Made by a program: the position numbers and the translations under genes
Shown here: positions 33,784-43,082 of the stretch, one piece after another
How the letters are laid out: each line of letters begins with the position of its first letter
Numbering within the stretch: position 1 is the first letter of the stretch
Origin: Bdellovibrionales bacterium
GTDB taxonomy: Bacteria; Bdellovibrionota; UBA1018; CAIMNF01
Assembly (NCBI GenBank): GCA_947462765.1
Contig: CANHQK010000013.1
Coordinates: 1 to 46,919, forward strand
Length of the DNA: 46,919 nucleotides
Direction: 5' to 3'
Notes under the pieces: generated by a model
Seen by the model: the letters and a program-made list of their open reading frames with translations, nothing else
What the model was told of the DNA's origin: nothing
Database searches by the model: none

Positions 33784-34278
33784 ATGAAATTCCCGCTCGG
33801 TTTGCTCGCACTCTTGGTTTCGACCTTACCCGCTTGGGCACAATTCGACGAATCCGCATTTCGCCAAGCGTTGAAAGTGAAACGCAATGTCTACCTGGCA
33901 GAAGGCGCTTTCAGTGGTGGCGATCGCCTGATTTCGGACGTGAAGGTTTCCGGCGTAAGGATCGCGGCGAATCCCGCCGGCTATGACCGTGTGGTGGTGG
34001 ATTTCTCCAAGGCTGACCGCCCCCCCTTCTTCCTGGTCGAGAACGACCCTTCCAACCAGCGCGTCACCGTCACGATTTACGGCAAGATCAAAACGGACTT
34101 TTCAACCCAGACCGCCATCCAAGCCGCTCGAAAAACCCGGACACTGGCCTCAGTGGAGTTTCTGCCCCAGGTCGAATCCGACCGGTGGATGTTCACCCTT
34201 GGCTCAAAAAACCCCATGAAAACAGAGGTTTTTGAACTCTCTTCTCCGGCACGGTTGATTATCGACCTCAAACCTTGA
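33784..34278 (+). CDS. Secreted AMIN-like domain protein
   Basis: The 164-residue protein has a signal peptide ending PAWA. The rest looks like one AMIN-type beta domain (about 60-164: GYDRVVVDFSKADRPPFFLV, the FTLGSKNPMKTEVFELSSPARLIIDL ending). AMIN domains target amidases, secretins or pilus proteins to septal or outer-membrane positions by binding peptidoglycan. No catalytic partner is fused or adjacent, so it may be a stand-alone localisation factor. It is followed by lon 30 nt later. Confidence 0.68.
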   Translation: MKFPLGLLALLVSTLPAWAQFDESAFRQALKVKRNVYLAEGAFSGGDRLISDVKVSGVRIAANPAGYDRVVVDFSKADRPPFFLVENDPSNQRVTVTIYGKIKTDFSTQTAIQAARKTRTLASVEFLPQVESDRWMFTLGSKNPMKTEVFELSSPARLIIDLKP

Positions 34279-34308
34279 TTTCTTACGGATCGGTACCATT
34301 GAAGGGGT

Positions 34309-36768
34309 GTGGAACACCCCCTGATTCTCCCCGATCAAATCCTCCCTCAACCCCTGTTCACCATCGCCCATCCGGGGCCGGTGCTTTATCCGACTTTGAT
34401 GGCTCCCCTCGTGATCTGGCATCCGAAGGCGATCGCAACAGTGGAAGAAATCCTCTCGAGGAAGCAACATCACCTGGGGTTGCTCCTCACCCGTGGAGAC
34501 ACCCCCGAAGACGGGACGACTGAAGCAGACCTGTTCGATGCGGGAATTGTCGTAAAAGTCCTGAAGCGGATCAAACTCCCGGACGGGTCGATCCAGGTAC
34601 TGGTTCAAGGGCTGAAACGCTTCAAGGTCCGGAAGTTCCTCTCCGAGCATCCGCACTTTGTGGTCGACGCCGAGTACGCTGACGACACCGCACCCGAGAA
34701 GACCCTGGAAATCGACGCTCTCACACGCTCCATCATCCAGCACGTCAAGGACCTCTCCGAGACCCACCCTTTCTTCAATGAGGAGATGAAGCTCGCACTC
34801 CTGAACGCTCCCCACTCGGGTGTCGTTGCAGATATCGTGGCTTTTGCTCTCGGACTCGAAAAAAAAGACGCACAAGATTTTCTGGAAACCCTTCCGGTCA
34901 AAGCGAGATTCGAAAAACTCCTCTTGTTTCTGAAGCGTGAACAGGATGTGGCCACGGTCCAGAAGAAAATCAACGACGAGGTGAACTCCAAGATCAGCAC
35001 CCTCCAGCGGGAGTTCTTTTTGCGCGAGCAATTGAAGCTCATCAAGAAGGAACTCGGCATGGAAGAAGAGGGAAAGGACCAGAACAGCCGGTCCTTCCGC
35101 GAAAGAATCGCCGGAGCCGGCATGCCGGAGGATGTGCGCAAGGTCGCCCTCGAGGAGCTCGAGAAATTCGAAACCCTGAGCGAGCAATCGCCCGAGTACA
35201 ATCTGGCGCGTACTTACCTCGAGACTCTCTGCTCGCTTCCTTGGTCAATTGAGACAGAGGATCGGCTCGAGCTCGCTCATGCGCGCGAAGTACTCGATTC
35301 CGACCACACCGGCCTCGAGAAGGTGAAAGAGAGAATCATTGAATTCCTCGCCGTCAGGAACCTCCAAAGCCGTCGGGATCCAAAAAGAGGAAAAGGATCG
35401 ATCTTGCTCCTGGTCGGGCCGCCGGGTGTGGGCAAAACCTCGATTGGCAAATCGGTCGCCCAGGCCATGGGCCGGAAATTCTACCGTTTTTCTCTCGGAG
35501 GCATGCGTGACGAGGCTGAAATCAAGGGTCACCGAAGAACCTATATCGGAGCGATGCCCGGAAAATTCATTCAGGCCGCCCGACGGGCCGGAAGCAAGAA
35601 TGCCGTCATTTTACTCGATGAGATCGATAAACTGGCCTCTCATTATCAAGGAGACCCCGCGAGCGCGCTCCTCGAGGTGCTTGACCCCGAGCAGAACTCC
35701 TCATTCCTCGATCATTATCTCGATGTGCCTTTCGATTTGTCGCGAATGATCTTCATCGCTACGGCCAACACCCTTCAGGGGATTCCCGCCCCCCTTCTCG
35801 ACCGGATGGAAGTGATCGAGCTGAACGGCTACACGCTCGAAGAAAAGGAAAAGATCGCCCGAACCCACCTTCTTCCGAAGGTCCTGGAAGAGAATGCCCT
35901 CAGCCCTACCGATCTCAAGCTCGAGAAAACAGCTCTCAGAAAACTGATCCGGGACTATGCGCGTGAGCCGGGCCTCCGGGTTCTCGAACAGATGCTGGCC
36001 AAGATCGCGCGCAAGACCGCCACCCGGATTGTGGAGCGACGTGAGTCCCGGGAGAAGATCCGCTTGCCGGTCATCGTTCGCGAAGAAGACCTCGAGTCCT
36101 TGCTCGGTCCCTCCCGATTCACCCAGGAACTGGCCGGAACCCACCCCCTCCCCGGTGTCACGATCGGCCTGGCCTGGACCGCGCTCGGCGGGGACATCCT
36201 CTTCATCGAGGCAACTGAGCTACCGGGGAGCGGACAGCTGAAGCTCACCGGGCAAATGGGTGATGTCATGCTCGAGAGTGCCCAGATCGCGTGGACTTTT
36301 GTCAAGAAACGCCTGCTCGACGAGATGGTGCTGACTCCGAACCGGCTGAAGGATCGCGACCTCCACATCCACATCCCGGCGGGCGCCATCCCGAAAGACG
36401 GCCCATCGGCTGGCATCACCCTGGCGACCACTCTTTACTCCCTGTTCACAGGGGTCCCGGCCCGAGCGAAGACCGCCATGACGGGGGAGCTCTCCCTCAC
36501 CGGTCGGGTGCTCCCGGTCGGAGGCATCCGGGAGAAGCTCCTCGCTGCTCGCAGGGCAGGTGTTGATCGGGTGATCCTTCCCCGCGAAAACCGCAGGGAC
36601 TTGCATGATCTGCCACTCGAACTGCTGAACAGTCTCGACATCCGTTTTGTGGAGCACATCAACGAAGTGTTTCCGATCGCTATCGGAAACCCTCCCCGTC
36701 CGAAGGTGGCCAAGAGGACACCCGTCAAGAAGTCGGCGCGGAACGAAGGCCGTCACTTAAAGCAGTAG
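34309..36768 (+). CDS. lon: ATP-dependent protease Lon
   Basis: The 819-residue hexameric AAA+ serine protease degrades misfolded and regulatory proteins. N-terminal substrate-binding domain (to about 310), AAA+ module with GPPGVGKTSIGKS (Walker A), SLGGMRDEAEIKGHRRTY and LLDEIDKL (Walker B), sensor regions, then the protease domain with the catalytic Ser in PKDGPSAGITLAT and the Lys in GIREKLLAARRAG. I use GTG 34309. TACCAT ends 9 nt upstream but no good -35 is visible. AAGGGG lies only 3 nt from the GTG. Confidence 0.97.
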   Translation: MEHPLILPDQILPQPLFTIAHPGPVLYPTLMAPLVIWHPKAIATVEEILSRKQHHLGLLLTRGDTPEDGTTEADLFDAGIVVKVLKRIKLPDGSIQVLVQGLKRFKVRKFLSEHPHFVVDAEYADDTAPEKTLEIDALTRSIIQHVKDLSETHPFFNEEMKLALLNAPHSGVVADIVAFALGLEKKDAQDFLETLPVKARFEKLLLFLKREQDVATVQKKINDEVNSKISTLQREFFLREQLKLIKKELGMEEEGKDQNSRSFRERIAGAGMPEDVRKVALEELEKFETLSEQSPEYNLARTYLETLCSLPWSIETEDRLELAHAREVLDSDHTGLEKVKERIIEFLAVRNLQSRRDPKRGKGSILLLVGPPGVGKTSIGKSVAQAMGRKFYRFSLGGMRDEAEIKGHRRTYIGAMPGKFIQAARRAGSKNAVILLDEIDKLASHYQGDPASALLEVLDPEQNSSFLDHYLDVPFDLSRMIFIATANTLQGIPAPLLDRMEVIELNGYTLEEKEKIARTHLLPKVLEENALSPTDLKLEKTALRKLIRDYAREPGLRVLEQMLAKIARKTATRIVERRESREKIRLPVIVREEDLESLLGPSRFTQELAGTHPLPGVTIGLAWTALGGDILFIEATELPGSGQLKLTGQMGDVMLESAQIAWTFVKKRLLDEMVLTPNRLKDRDLHIHIPAGAIPKDGPSAGITLATTLYSLFTGVPARAKTAMTGELSLTGRVLPVGGIREKLLAARRAGVDRVILPRENRRDLHDLPLELLNSLDIRFVEHINEVFPIAIGNPPRPKVAKRTPVKKSARNEGRHLKQ

Positions 36769-36802
36769 CGGAGCGCCAGGCCTTCCTGCAAAATGGAAGA
36801 GC

Positions 36803-37612
36803 ATGAAAAAACAGAAGATTGCCATCGTCGGACTCGGAAAAATGGGCGAAGCGATCGCACAGGGCTTGATGAGCGGAAGCCTGAGCGACGACTACCAGAT
36901 CAGCGGGACCACTCGAACGGAAGAATCCGCGAAGGAAGCGAAGAGCCGGCTCAAGATCCCCTGTTCGACCGACAACTCTGAGGCCTTCAACGATGCCGAT
37001 ATCATCCTACTCTCGGTCAAGCCTCACCAGGTCGAGAAGATCCTGAGAGCCAACGCCTCCCGGATCCATGAACGGCAGCTCCTTATTTCGATTTGTGCGG
37101 CCATCAGTACCGAACAGTTGTCCGAGTGGAGCGGCGGAAAAGCAGCGATCATCCGCGCCATGCCCAACACTCCTTGCTTGATCAAGAGCGGGGTCACGGC
37201 CATTTGCTCCGGTCCGCGTTGCGAAAAATCGCACCTGAAAACAGCCGAGAAGATTTTCGGCGAGCTCGGACTGGTGAGCGTGCTCGAGGAGAGCCTCTTC
37301 GACGGGGTGACCGGACTCTCCGGCTGCGGTCCCGCTTACATCTACCTCATGATCGAATCATTGAGCGAGGCGGGCGTGAAAGTCGGGATCTCGCGCAAGC
37401 AGGCCACCCTGCTCGCAGCCCAAACCATGATGGGCGCGGCAAAGATGGTCCTCGACCGGGGAGAGCATCCGGCCGCTCTCAAAGATGAGGTGACGACTCC
37501 GGCCGGTTGCACCATTGACGGGCTGATGGCCCTGGAGGAAGGCAAGCTCCGGGTGACGCTGATCAAAGCGGTATTGGCTGCGACCAAGCGCTCTAAATTG
37601 ATGCGTGGCTGA
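36803..37612 (+). CDS. proC: Pyrroline-5-carboxylate reductase
   Basis: ProC makes proline from pyrroline-5-carboxylate with NAD(P)H. The 269-residue protein has the N-terminal dinucleotide site IVGLGKMGEAIAQGL, LLSVKPHQVEKIL, RAMPNTPCLIKSGVTA, and the C-terminal signature LSGCGPAYIYLMIESLSEAGV with DEVTTPAGCTIDGL. Length and motifs are standard. It starts 35 nt after lon; GGAAGAG lies close to the ATG. Co-transcription with lon is possible. Confidence 0.96.
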   Translation: MKKQKIAIVGLGKMGEAIAQGLMSGSLSDDYQISGTTRTEESAKEAKSRLKIPCSTDNSEAFNDADIILLSVKPHQVEKILRANASRIHERQLLISICAAISTEQLSEWSGGKAAIIRAMPNTPCLIKSGVTAICSGPRCEKSHLKTAEKIFGELGLVSVLEESLFDGVTGLSGCGPAYIYLMIESLSEAGVKVGISRKQATLLAAQTMMGAAKMVLDRGEHPAALKDEVTTPAGCTIDGLMALEEGKLRVTLIKAVLAATKRSKLMRG

Positions 37613-37627
37613 GCCGGACCCGTTTCA

Positions 37628-38866
37628 TTAGAATTTAACGGAATAGTTCACCATCATGTAGAGCTGCCGGATGAACAGGGGTTTGTTCTCGAGATCCGGA
37701 TAAACGGGCGAGGAATAGGTCCGTCCGGCAGGCGTGAGAGTGGAGGCATTCAGGTACCGGTTCCCGACTAAAAATGCGAATTCATCATCCCGGTCTTTGA
37801 AAGGCGTGAACCGGACGCCGGTCCGGAAAAACATCGTCCGGATGTCCTGGCGACCACGAAAGAACCAACTCACATACTCGGTTTCTGCGAAAATGCGGTA
37901 GAAGACATTGAATCGGACCTCTGCATCCGCTTGCAGGGTGAAGGCATCGACATCATCTCCGTAGGCCATGATGTTCATGAGGGAGGTGTAGGGCTTGTCG
38001 TTCTGATCATAAGCCACGAAATTGTGCATGATCCGACCCGGCAAAAGTCCGAGGATACGGCTCCCGTAATGCCGATACTGTGGTTTGACCCTGTAAGCGA
38101 GGATCCCCTCATTCCCTTTCATTTCGAGGTAAGCCAAAGAGGCGGAAGCGTTGGTGTTCGCCCCGGTTTCGACACCATAGGAAAAGCCATTCCCGAGCCG
38201 GGCCCGACTGTACAACGTGCCGGTCAATCGCGGAGCACGAAAGTCGGTCTGGATCTCCTGCACGAGCACTGTCCCACCGATGAGTCCATCGGCGAAGGAT
38301 ACGTCGATCGCAGCCAGCCCCCCGTCCAGACGGAAGCTCCCCGTGCCATCGACCATGAGTTTCGCCATGAAACCCTCATGGGTGGCCGTGATCGATCCAC
38401 CCACCGTCTCTTTCAATTCGACGAACAAACCGGTTCCGATCGTTTGCCTGACGATGTCGCTCAGACGGAACTCCCAATCGAGCCCCAAAAGGCCGGGAAC
38501 CCGGTAGGTGAGCCCCACATGGGGAATCACAAAAGCCAAGAAGGTCGGGCCGTTGCTTGAAGTGCCCTGGGTCAGGTCGAGCTTGACGTTGATGCTCAAG
38601 TCATCGACCGGGCGGTACTCCGATCGGAAGTTCAGCCAAAAGCCGTTACCGTGATAAAAATCGAACTTGTAGAGATTCGCATCGTTCGAGCCGAGAAACA
38701 TCGGCTTGAAGAAATCACCATCGACCGCGAACACCCATTTTTCAGTGCGCGGCAGGATCCGGAACGATTCACTCTCCACCTGTCGGAAGAGCTGCTCATT
38801 CGGAGCATAATCCATGTAAGCCATCGCCGTTCCCGACAGGAACAGCGACAGGATCGCAAATCTCAC
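37628..38866 (-). CDS. Outer-membrane beta-barrel candidate
   Basis: The 412-residue protein has a signal peptide (MRFAILSLFLSGTAMA) and alternating polar/hydrophobic strands throughout with many aromatic girdle residues. It ends NYSVKF, a C-terminal aromatic consistent with BAM recognition. Strand-like repeats GFWLNFRSEYRPVDDLSINV and VFYRIFAETEYVSWFFRG are typical of porin-like barrels. The substrate is unknown and no known porin family is identified. The start is GTG in a GTGA overlap with the rpoZ stop, so it is coupled to a housekeeping gene, an odd partner. Confidence 0.65.
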   Translation of the reverse strand: MRFAILSLFLSGTAMAYMDYAPNEQLFRQVESESFRILPRTEKWVFAVDGDFFKPMFLGSNDANLYKFDFYHGNGFWLNFRSEYRPVDDLSINVKLDLTQGTSSNGPTFLAFVIPHVGLTYRVPGLLGLDWEFRLSDIVRQTIGTGLFVELKETVGGSITATHEGFMAKLMVDGTGSFRLDGGLAAIDVSFADGLIGGTVLVQEIQTDFRAPRLTGTLYSRARLGNGFSYGVETGANTNASASLAYLEMKGNEGILAYRVKPQYRHYGSRILGLLPGRIMHNFVAYDQNDKPYTSLMNIMAYGDDVDAFTLQADAEVRFNVFYRIFAETEYVSWFFRGRQDIRTMFFRTGVRFTPFKDRDDEFAFLVGNRYLNASTLTPAGRTYSSPVYPDLENKPLFIRQLYMMVNYSVKF

Positions 38867-39084
38867 AGCTCGCCGGGGAGTGGAGCTTCGTCTTCGCCCT
38901 TGTAGAGGGGCTTCACTTTTCCTGCGGCGATCTCACGAAGAGAAGTGACGATCGTGCGGTTCTTGCACTTCACCAGAGAGTCCGAGCCCTTGAAGAGCTG
39001 GCGAGAACGGCGAGTGGCCAAGTGGATCAGCTCGTACATGTTATCCACGTGATCCAGACAGTCTTCAATCGTAACTCTTGCCAT
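38863..39084 (-). CDS. rpoZ: RNA polymerase omega subunit
   Basis: The 73-residue protein has the omega core: RVTIEDCLDHVDNMYELIHLATRRSRQL, with the conserved D-C and A-T-R-R-S/A motifs that wrap the beta' C-terminus, then SLREIAAGKV. The C-terminus is short. AAGGAGAAGAG precedes the ATG. It stands between smpB and a beta-barrel gene in a long minus-strand array, with an 88-nt gap to smpB that may hold a promoter. Confidence 0.93.
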   Translation of the reverse strand: MARVTIEDCLDHVDNMYELIHLATRRSRQLFKGSDSLVKCKNRTIVTSLREIAAGKVKPLYKGEDEAPLPGEL

Positions 39085-39172
39085 GACAACTCTTCTCCTT
39101 GGGATTGCTAGAAATTAGGTTGTACACGAAGCGACCGGACCCTGTCCAGACGCGGCGCGTTCGATTGATGAG

Positions 39173-39676
39173 TTAACGGCGACTTCGCTTCATGGCCTGT
39201 TCGATCTCTCGGTTCTGGCTCCGCTTTTTCTGGTCTTCCCGCTTGTCGCCCTTCTTCTTTCCCTTAGCCAGGGCAATCTCGACCTTGACGCGACCCTTCA
39301 AAAAGTACATCCGGGTCGGAACGATGGTTTTCCCGTCCTGGGTGGTCGCACCGAAGAGCTTACGGATCTGGTGCGCGTGCAAGAGGAGCTTCCGGCGCCT
39401 CCGGGGCTCGTGATTCCAGATATTGCCGTGCGAATAAGGACCAATGTGGAGATTGACCAACCAGGCTTCGAGGGTCGGAGCGTTCTTCTCTCCCCGCTTC
39501 TTGTGGGTCACTTCGACGAAAGAGTCCTTCAAGTTCGGGCTCTGATTCCGGAGGCTTTTGATCTCGGTCCCTTGGAGCACGATCCCAGCCTCGACGAACT
39601 CATCGAGAAAAAAGTCCGCCCGCGCTGATGGATTGGAGGCGATCAGCTTCTCGCCCCCGCCTTTCGACTCACTCAT
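39173..39676 (-). CDS. smpB: SsrA-binding protein SmpB
   Basis: SmpB binds tmRNA and delivers it to stalled ribosomes. The 167-residue protein shows the OB-fold core: DFFLDEFVEAGIVLQGTEIKSLR, LVNLHIGPYSHGN, HEPRRRRKLLLHAHQI (RKLLLH) and VPTRMYFLKGRVKVEIALAKGK, then a strongly basic tail ending RSRR, longer in Lys/Arg than usual. No tmRNA is in this window. The start overlaps the DUF502 gene by 8 nt (ATGAGTGA). Confidence 0.95.
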   Translation of the reverse strand: MSESKGGGEKLIASNPSARADFFLDEFVEAGIVLQGTEIKSLRNQSPNLKDSFVEVTHKKRGEKNAPTLEAWLVNLHIGPYSHGNIWNHEPRRRRKLLLHAHQIRKLFGATTQDGKTIVPTRMYFLKGRVKVEIALAKGKKKGDKREDQKKRSQNREIEQAMKRSRR

Positions 39677-40322
39677 GAGGAACCGCCACTCCGAGACTCA
39701 AAATCAATTTGAAGGCTTCATCCACCTTGAGACCGCTCTCAATGACTTCGCTCTCGCGCACCATCAAGTGAAACCCCGCAGTCGGGTTTGGCACCGTGGG
39801 CACGAACACACTGATGCACCCGGGAGGAAGCCCCTTGAAGGCCGCCTGTCCGGTCACAAAGGCCACCGCCCAGCACTCCTTGCGAGGGTACTCCACGAAC
39901 ACCACCCGGTTGAACTGCTTGCCCCCACTCGAAGAAACCGCCGAGAACAATTGATTGAGCGAGGAGTAAATCGCCCCGAAAAAAGGAATCTTCTCGATTC
40001 CCTCTTTCAGCCACTCGAACACTTTCTGGCCGAAATAGAGTCTGGAAAAAAAACCGATCCCCGAAATGATCATCACTCCCGAGAGGAGGACACCGATCAT
40101 CAGCAGGAAACGGAGCGCGCCGACGACCTCGCTGGCCGGATTGTCGAAAAAGATCCGGAAGGGGACTTCTTCCATCCAAGCCATGATTCCGCCGAAAATC
40201 CATTGGAACACCACTCCCACGATCAGAATCGGGGCGAGCACGAGTAAACCCGAGAGGAAGTGATCCTTCACAATGAGCAGGGGCTTTTTGAAGCGGGTTT
40301 TGAGTTCAGACACGTGCGGCAT
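39669..40322 (-). CDS. DUF502 membrane protein
   Basis: The 217-residue protein has two N-terminal membrane helices (about 21-47 and 68-95) and the family landmarks FLSGLLVLAPI, PFFGAIYSSLNQLFSAV and NRVVFVEYPRKECWAVAFVTGQ, followed by ISVFVPTVPNPTAGF. DUF502 members are conserved in plants and bacteria and have no firmly established role. It is coupled to smpB by overlap. Confidence 0.85.
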   Translation of the reverse strand: MPHVSELKTRFKKPLLIVKDHFLSGLLVLAPILIVGVVFQWIFGGIMAWMEEVPFRIFFDNPASEVVGALRFLLMIGVLLSGVMIISGIGFFSRLYFGQKVFEWLKEGIEKIPFFGAIYSSLNQLFSAVSSSGGKQFNRVVFVEYPRKECWAVAFVTGQAAFKGLPPGCISVFVPTVPNPTAGFHLMVRESEVIESGLKVDEAFKLILSLGVAVPHE

Positions 40323-40348
40323 CTCCCTGTGACCTGAGTATCATGGAT

Positions 40349-41143
40349 TCAGCGATGTTGCCAAAGCGCCACCCACTCGTCCCACTCGAGGGCCTCCGCC
40401 CGCTTGGTCGGATCGACCCCGGACTTCGTCAGCGCCTGCTGCCAGGGGGTCGCACTCAGATTGGCCCGGAGCATCTTCCTGCGATGGGCGAAGGCGCACT
40501 TGAGGAGACCATTGAAGCCAGCCCGATCCTCGGATTTCACCACCGGAATCCGGGGCTCCTTCCTCCGGGTCAGACGGACCACCTCCGACATCACTTTCGG
40601 CGCCGGACGAAACGCCTCGGGCGGAACCAGGAGCAATCGCTCCACATCCCACTCGTTCTGGATGTAGAGGGACAAACTGCCCCGATCCGGAGTCGAGGCA
40701 TCCGCGCGCAAGCGCCGCGCCACCTCGGCTTGGAACATAAGGATCATTTCCGGGATCTGCCGTGAACGTTCCGCCAACTTCACCACAATGGCTGTTCCTG
40801 CCGAATAGGGGAGGTTCGAAACCACCACCAAGGGCCCCAAAGCCTCGAGAACCGCTTCTTCGTGATCTAAAAAATCGCCCCTCAGGAGACTCTTCACCCG
40901 GGATTCGCCTTCCCAGTACTCGATCAGCTCACGGTCGCGCTCGGCCAAATGAAAAGGAATCTCGATCGGCAACTGTTCGAGGATCGGACGGGTCAAGGCC
41001 CCCTTGCCAGGACCGATCTCAAGCAACGAGTGGCCCGGATGACGATTTACGGCGGCGAGTGCGGCATCGCGGATCGAGCGGATGACACCCTCGTCTTTCA
41101 AGAAGTTCTGACCGAAAGCGCGCTGTTTATCGAAGGCTGCCAT
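40349..41143 (-). CDS. rsmA: 16S rRNA dimethyladenosine transferase
   Basis: RsmA (KsgA) dimethylates the two conserved adenosines near the 3' end of 16S rRNA, a late checkpoint in small-subunit assembly. The 264-residue protein has the SAM-binding motif LLEIGPGKGALTRPIL, NFLKDEGVIRSI at the start, and the catalytic NLPY (VVVSNLPYSAGTA). Start 41143 follows the tsaD stop by 2 nt. The C-terminal helical domain matches the usual size. Confidence 0.95.
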   Translation of the reverse strand: MAAFDKQRAFGQNFLKDEGVIRSIRDAALAAVNRHPGHSLLEIGPGKGALTRPILEQLPIEIPFHLAERDRELIEYWEGESRVKSLLRGDFLDHEEAVLEALGPLVVVSNLPYSAGTAIVVKLAERSRQIPEMILMFQAEVARRLRADASTPDRGSLSLYIQNEWDVERLLLVPPEAFRPAPKVMSEVVRLTRRKEPRIPVVKSEDRAGFNGLLKCAFAHRRKMLRANLSATPWQQALTKSGVDPTKRAEALEWDEWVALWQHR

Positions 41144-41145
41144 GA

Positions 41146-42204
41146 TCAGTGCTCCGCGATTGCAAAGGCGTTCAGCTTTAAAAATCGGGAAGACTCGAGC
41201 CCCTGCCCTTGGGCGAACCGAATGGCGCCCGCTGCTGCAATCATCGCCGCATTATCGGTACAGTATCGGAGATCGGGCACGATCACCGGCACCGGAGATT
41301 CGGCTGCGAGACGGGCACGCAATCTCGAGTTGGCCGCAACCCCCCCCACCACGACGATGGATTTTGCTTTCCTTTGGCGCGCGAGCAGCAGGGTCTTCTG
41401 AATCAGAGGATCGAGAATTGCCTCCTGGATGCTGGCGCACAAATCAGGAATCGCGGCATCGAGAGCCTTTTCTTGCTCGAGTCGTTTGGCCAGAAGCAGG
41501 ACTGCTGTCTTCAGTCCGCTGAATGAAAAATCAAAGCTGTCTTTTTGCTTGAGTCCTCTCGGCAATTCAAATGCCTTCGGATCTCCGCCCTTCGAGGCCT
41601 CGTCGATCCAACGTCCGCCCGGGTACGGATAGCCGAGGATCTTCGCCGTTTTGTCGAAGGCCTCTCCGGCAGCATCATCGATCGAACGCCCGACCAAAGA
41701 ATCCCGGAGCAAGGTGACACTCCAATGATCCGGAGCCGACTCGATGTGATGCAAATGCGTGTGCCCGCCCGAGACCATCAGGAACACGGCCGGAAACTCG
41801 ATTCGTTTCGGATCGTGCTTTTCAGACTGCAGGAAGGCACTCATCAGGTGGCCTTCTAAATGATGAACCGGGACCAGGGGTTTTTGCCTCGCGTAGGCCA
41901 TGGCCTTCGCCGCAGTGACTCCCACCAGAAGTGCGCCGATGAGACCGGGACGATTCGTGACCGCGATGGCATCGAGATCCGCGATCTCGACCTTGGCCCG
42001 ATCGAGCGCTTCAAAGATCACGGGCTCGATCTGTTCGAGGTGATTCCTCGAAGCGACCTCGGGCACCACTCCGCCGAAGGGCTGATGGAGCTCGATTTGC
42101 GAGAACGTGGCCACCGAAAGCGGATTCAGGCGCGATCCCTCATGATGAAGCACCGAGGCACTGCATTCGTCGCAAGAGGTTTCGATCCCGAGGATGACAC
42201 TCAT
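41146..42204 (-). CDS. tsaD: tRNA threonylcarbamoyladenosine synthase subunit TsaD
   Basis: TsaD transfers the threonylcarbamoyl group to A37 of ANN-decoding tRNAs. The 352-residue ASKHA protein has GIETSCDECSASVL at the N-terminus, the iron-binding VHHLEGHLMSAF (H-x-E-x-H), MVSGGHTHL, DDAAGEAFDKTAKILG and the glycine-rich GGVAANSRLRARL. Its start overlaps the upstream CpoB-like gene by 4 nt. It belongs to an operon with rsmA, so rRNA and tRNA modification genes are linked. Confidence 0.96.
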   Translation of the reverse strand: MSVILGIETSCDECSASVLHHEGSRLNPLSVATFSQIELHQPFGGVVPEVASRNHLEQIEPVIFEALDRAKVEIADLDAIAVTNRPGLIGALLVGVTAAKAMAYARQKPLVPVHHLEGHLMSAFLQSEKHDPKRIEFPAVFLMVSGGHTHLHHIESAPDHWSVTLLRDSLVGRSIDDAAGEAFDKTAKILGYPYPGGRWIDEASKGGDPKAFELPRGLKQKDSFDFSFSGLKTAVLLLAKRLEQEKALDAAIPDLCASIQEAILDPLIQKTLLLARQRKAKSIVVVGGVAANSRLRARLAAESPVPVIVPDLRYCTDNAAMIAAAGAIRFAQGQGLESSRFLKLNAFAIAEH

Positions 42205-43064
42205 GGCTTGGCCTTCAGGCGCTTCTTGGCCAGCATCCCCTCGGCGGTCTTCGGAAATTTATCGACCAACTCCGAGTAAAATGCCTTGGATTCTTCCTTC
42301 TTCCCGAGTGCATCGAAGCTTTCGGCGATCTTGAGAAGAGCCTTCGGATGATAAGCCGATTTCTGGAACTTCTCCGGAAAGCGTGAGTAATCGACAATGG
42401 CCTTGTTGTATTGCTGTTTCTTGAACTGGGCCTCGGCCCGGAGGAAAGTCGCTTCCTCCGCCTCTTTGCCGGATTCCGACACACTCAGCGCCTGAGTGAG
42501 AAAATGAACCGCTTCATCCAGGTTCCCGGCAAGGTAAGCATCTTTTCCTGCCTGAAAGTTCGACTTTCCTTCAGGCAAAGTCGGCACTTCAGGAGTGAGG
42601 TCCTTCAGTTGCTTTTCAAGCTGGGCGATTCGCTCCTGAGATTTCTTCAAGGTTTCCGCCGAGGCGGCCTCGATTTTCTCTTTCTCGTGCCGGTATTCCT
42701 CGGCGAGCCCCGCAACTCGAGCGAGCTCAGCACGCAATTCTTCCGCACCATAATCGGCAGCTTCGGGCTTCACGATCGGAATGGGGGTCGGAGAGGGCGT
42801 CGAAGGAGGCAATGCAAAAGGCGGAGCCACTTGAGCCGGAGTCGGAGAAGGCGCGGATTGCTCGACCGCAGGCGTTGGTGCGGTCTCGGGTACGGTCCTC
42901 ACCGGAGCGAGCTCCTCACTTTTTACGGGACGGGCGGGGGCCTCGGCAGGAGGCGCTCCCTCGGGGCCTTCCTTCCGCATCTGGTTCAGCTGCTCACGCG
43001 TGGTCACACAGGATGCTGAGAATAAAAAGAGAATGAGCAAAAAACGGGATCCGTCAAACCTCAT
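42201..43064 (-). CDS. CpoB/YbgF-like lipoprotein with TPR domain
   Basis: The 287-residue protein starts with a lipoprotein signal (LLILFLFSASC), then a Pro/Ala/Glu-rich stretch (about 40-105), a coiled coil (about 110-158: AEELRAELARVAGLAEEYRH, KKSQERIAQLEKQLKDL), and three TPR-like repeats (about 165-285: NFQAGKDAYLAGNLDEAVHF). This is the architecture of CpoB/YbgF, the periplasmic partner of Tol-Pal and PBP1B, but with a lipid anchor and a Pro-rich segment. It lies downstream of pal, and no tolQRAB is nearby. Confidence 0.8.
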   Translation of the reverse strand: MRFDGSRFLLILFLFSASCVTTREQLNQMRKEGPEGAPPAEAPARPVKSEELAPVRTVPETAPTPAVEQSAPSPTPAQVAPPFALPPSTPSPTPIPIVKPEAADYGAEELRAELARVAGLAEEYRHEKEKIEAASAETLKKSQERIAQLEKQLKDLTPEVPTLPEGKSNFQAGKDAYLAGNLDEAVHFLTQALSVSESGKEAEEATFLRAEAQFKKQQYNKAIVDYSRFPEKFQKSAYHPKALLKIAESFDALGKKEESKAFYSELVDKFPKTAEGMLAKKRLKAKP

Positions 43065-43082
43065 GCAATGACTGTCTCACTT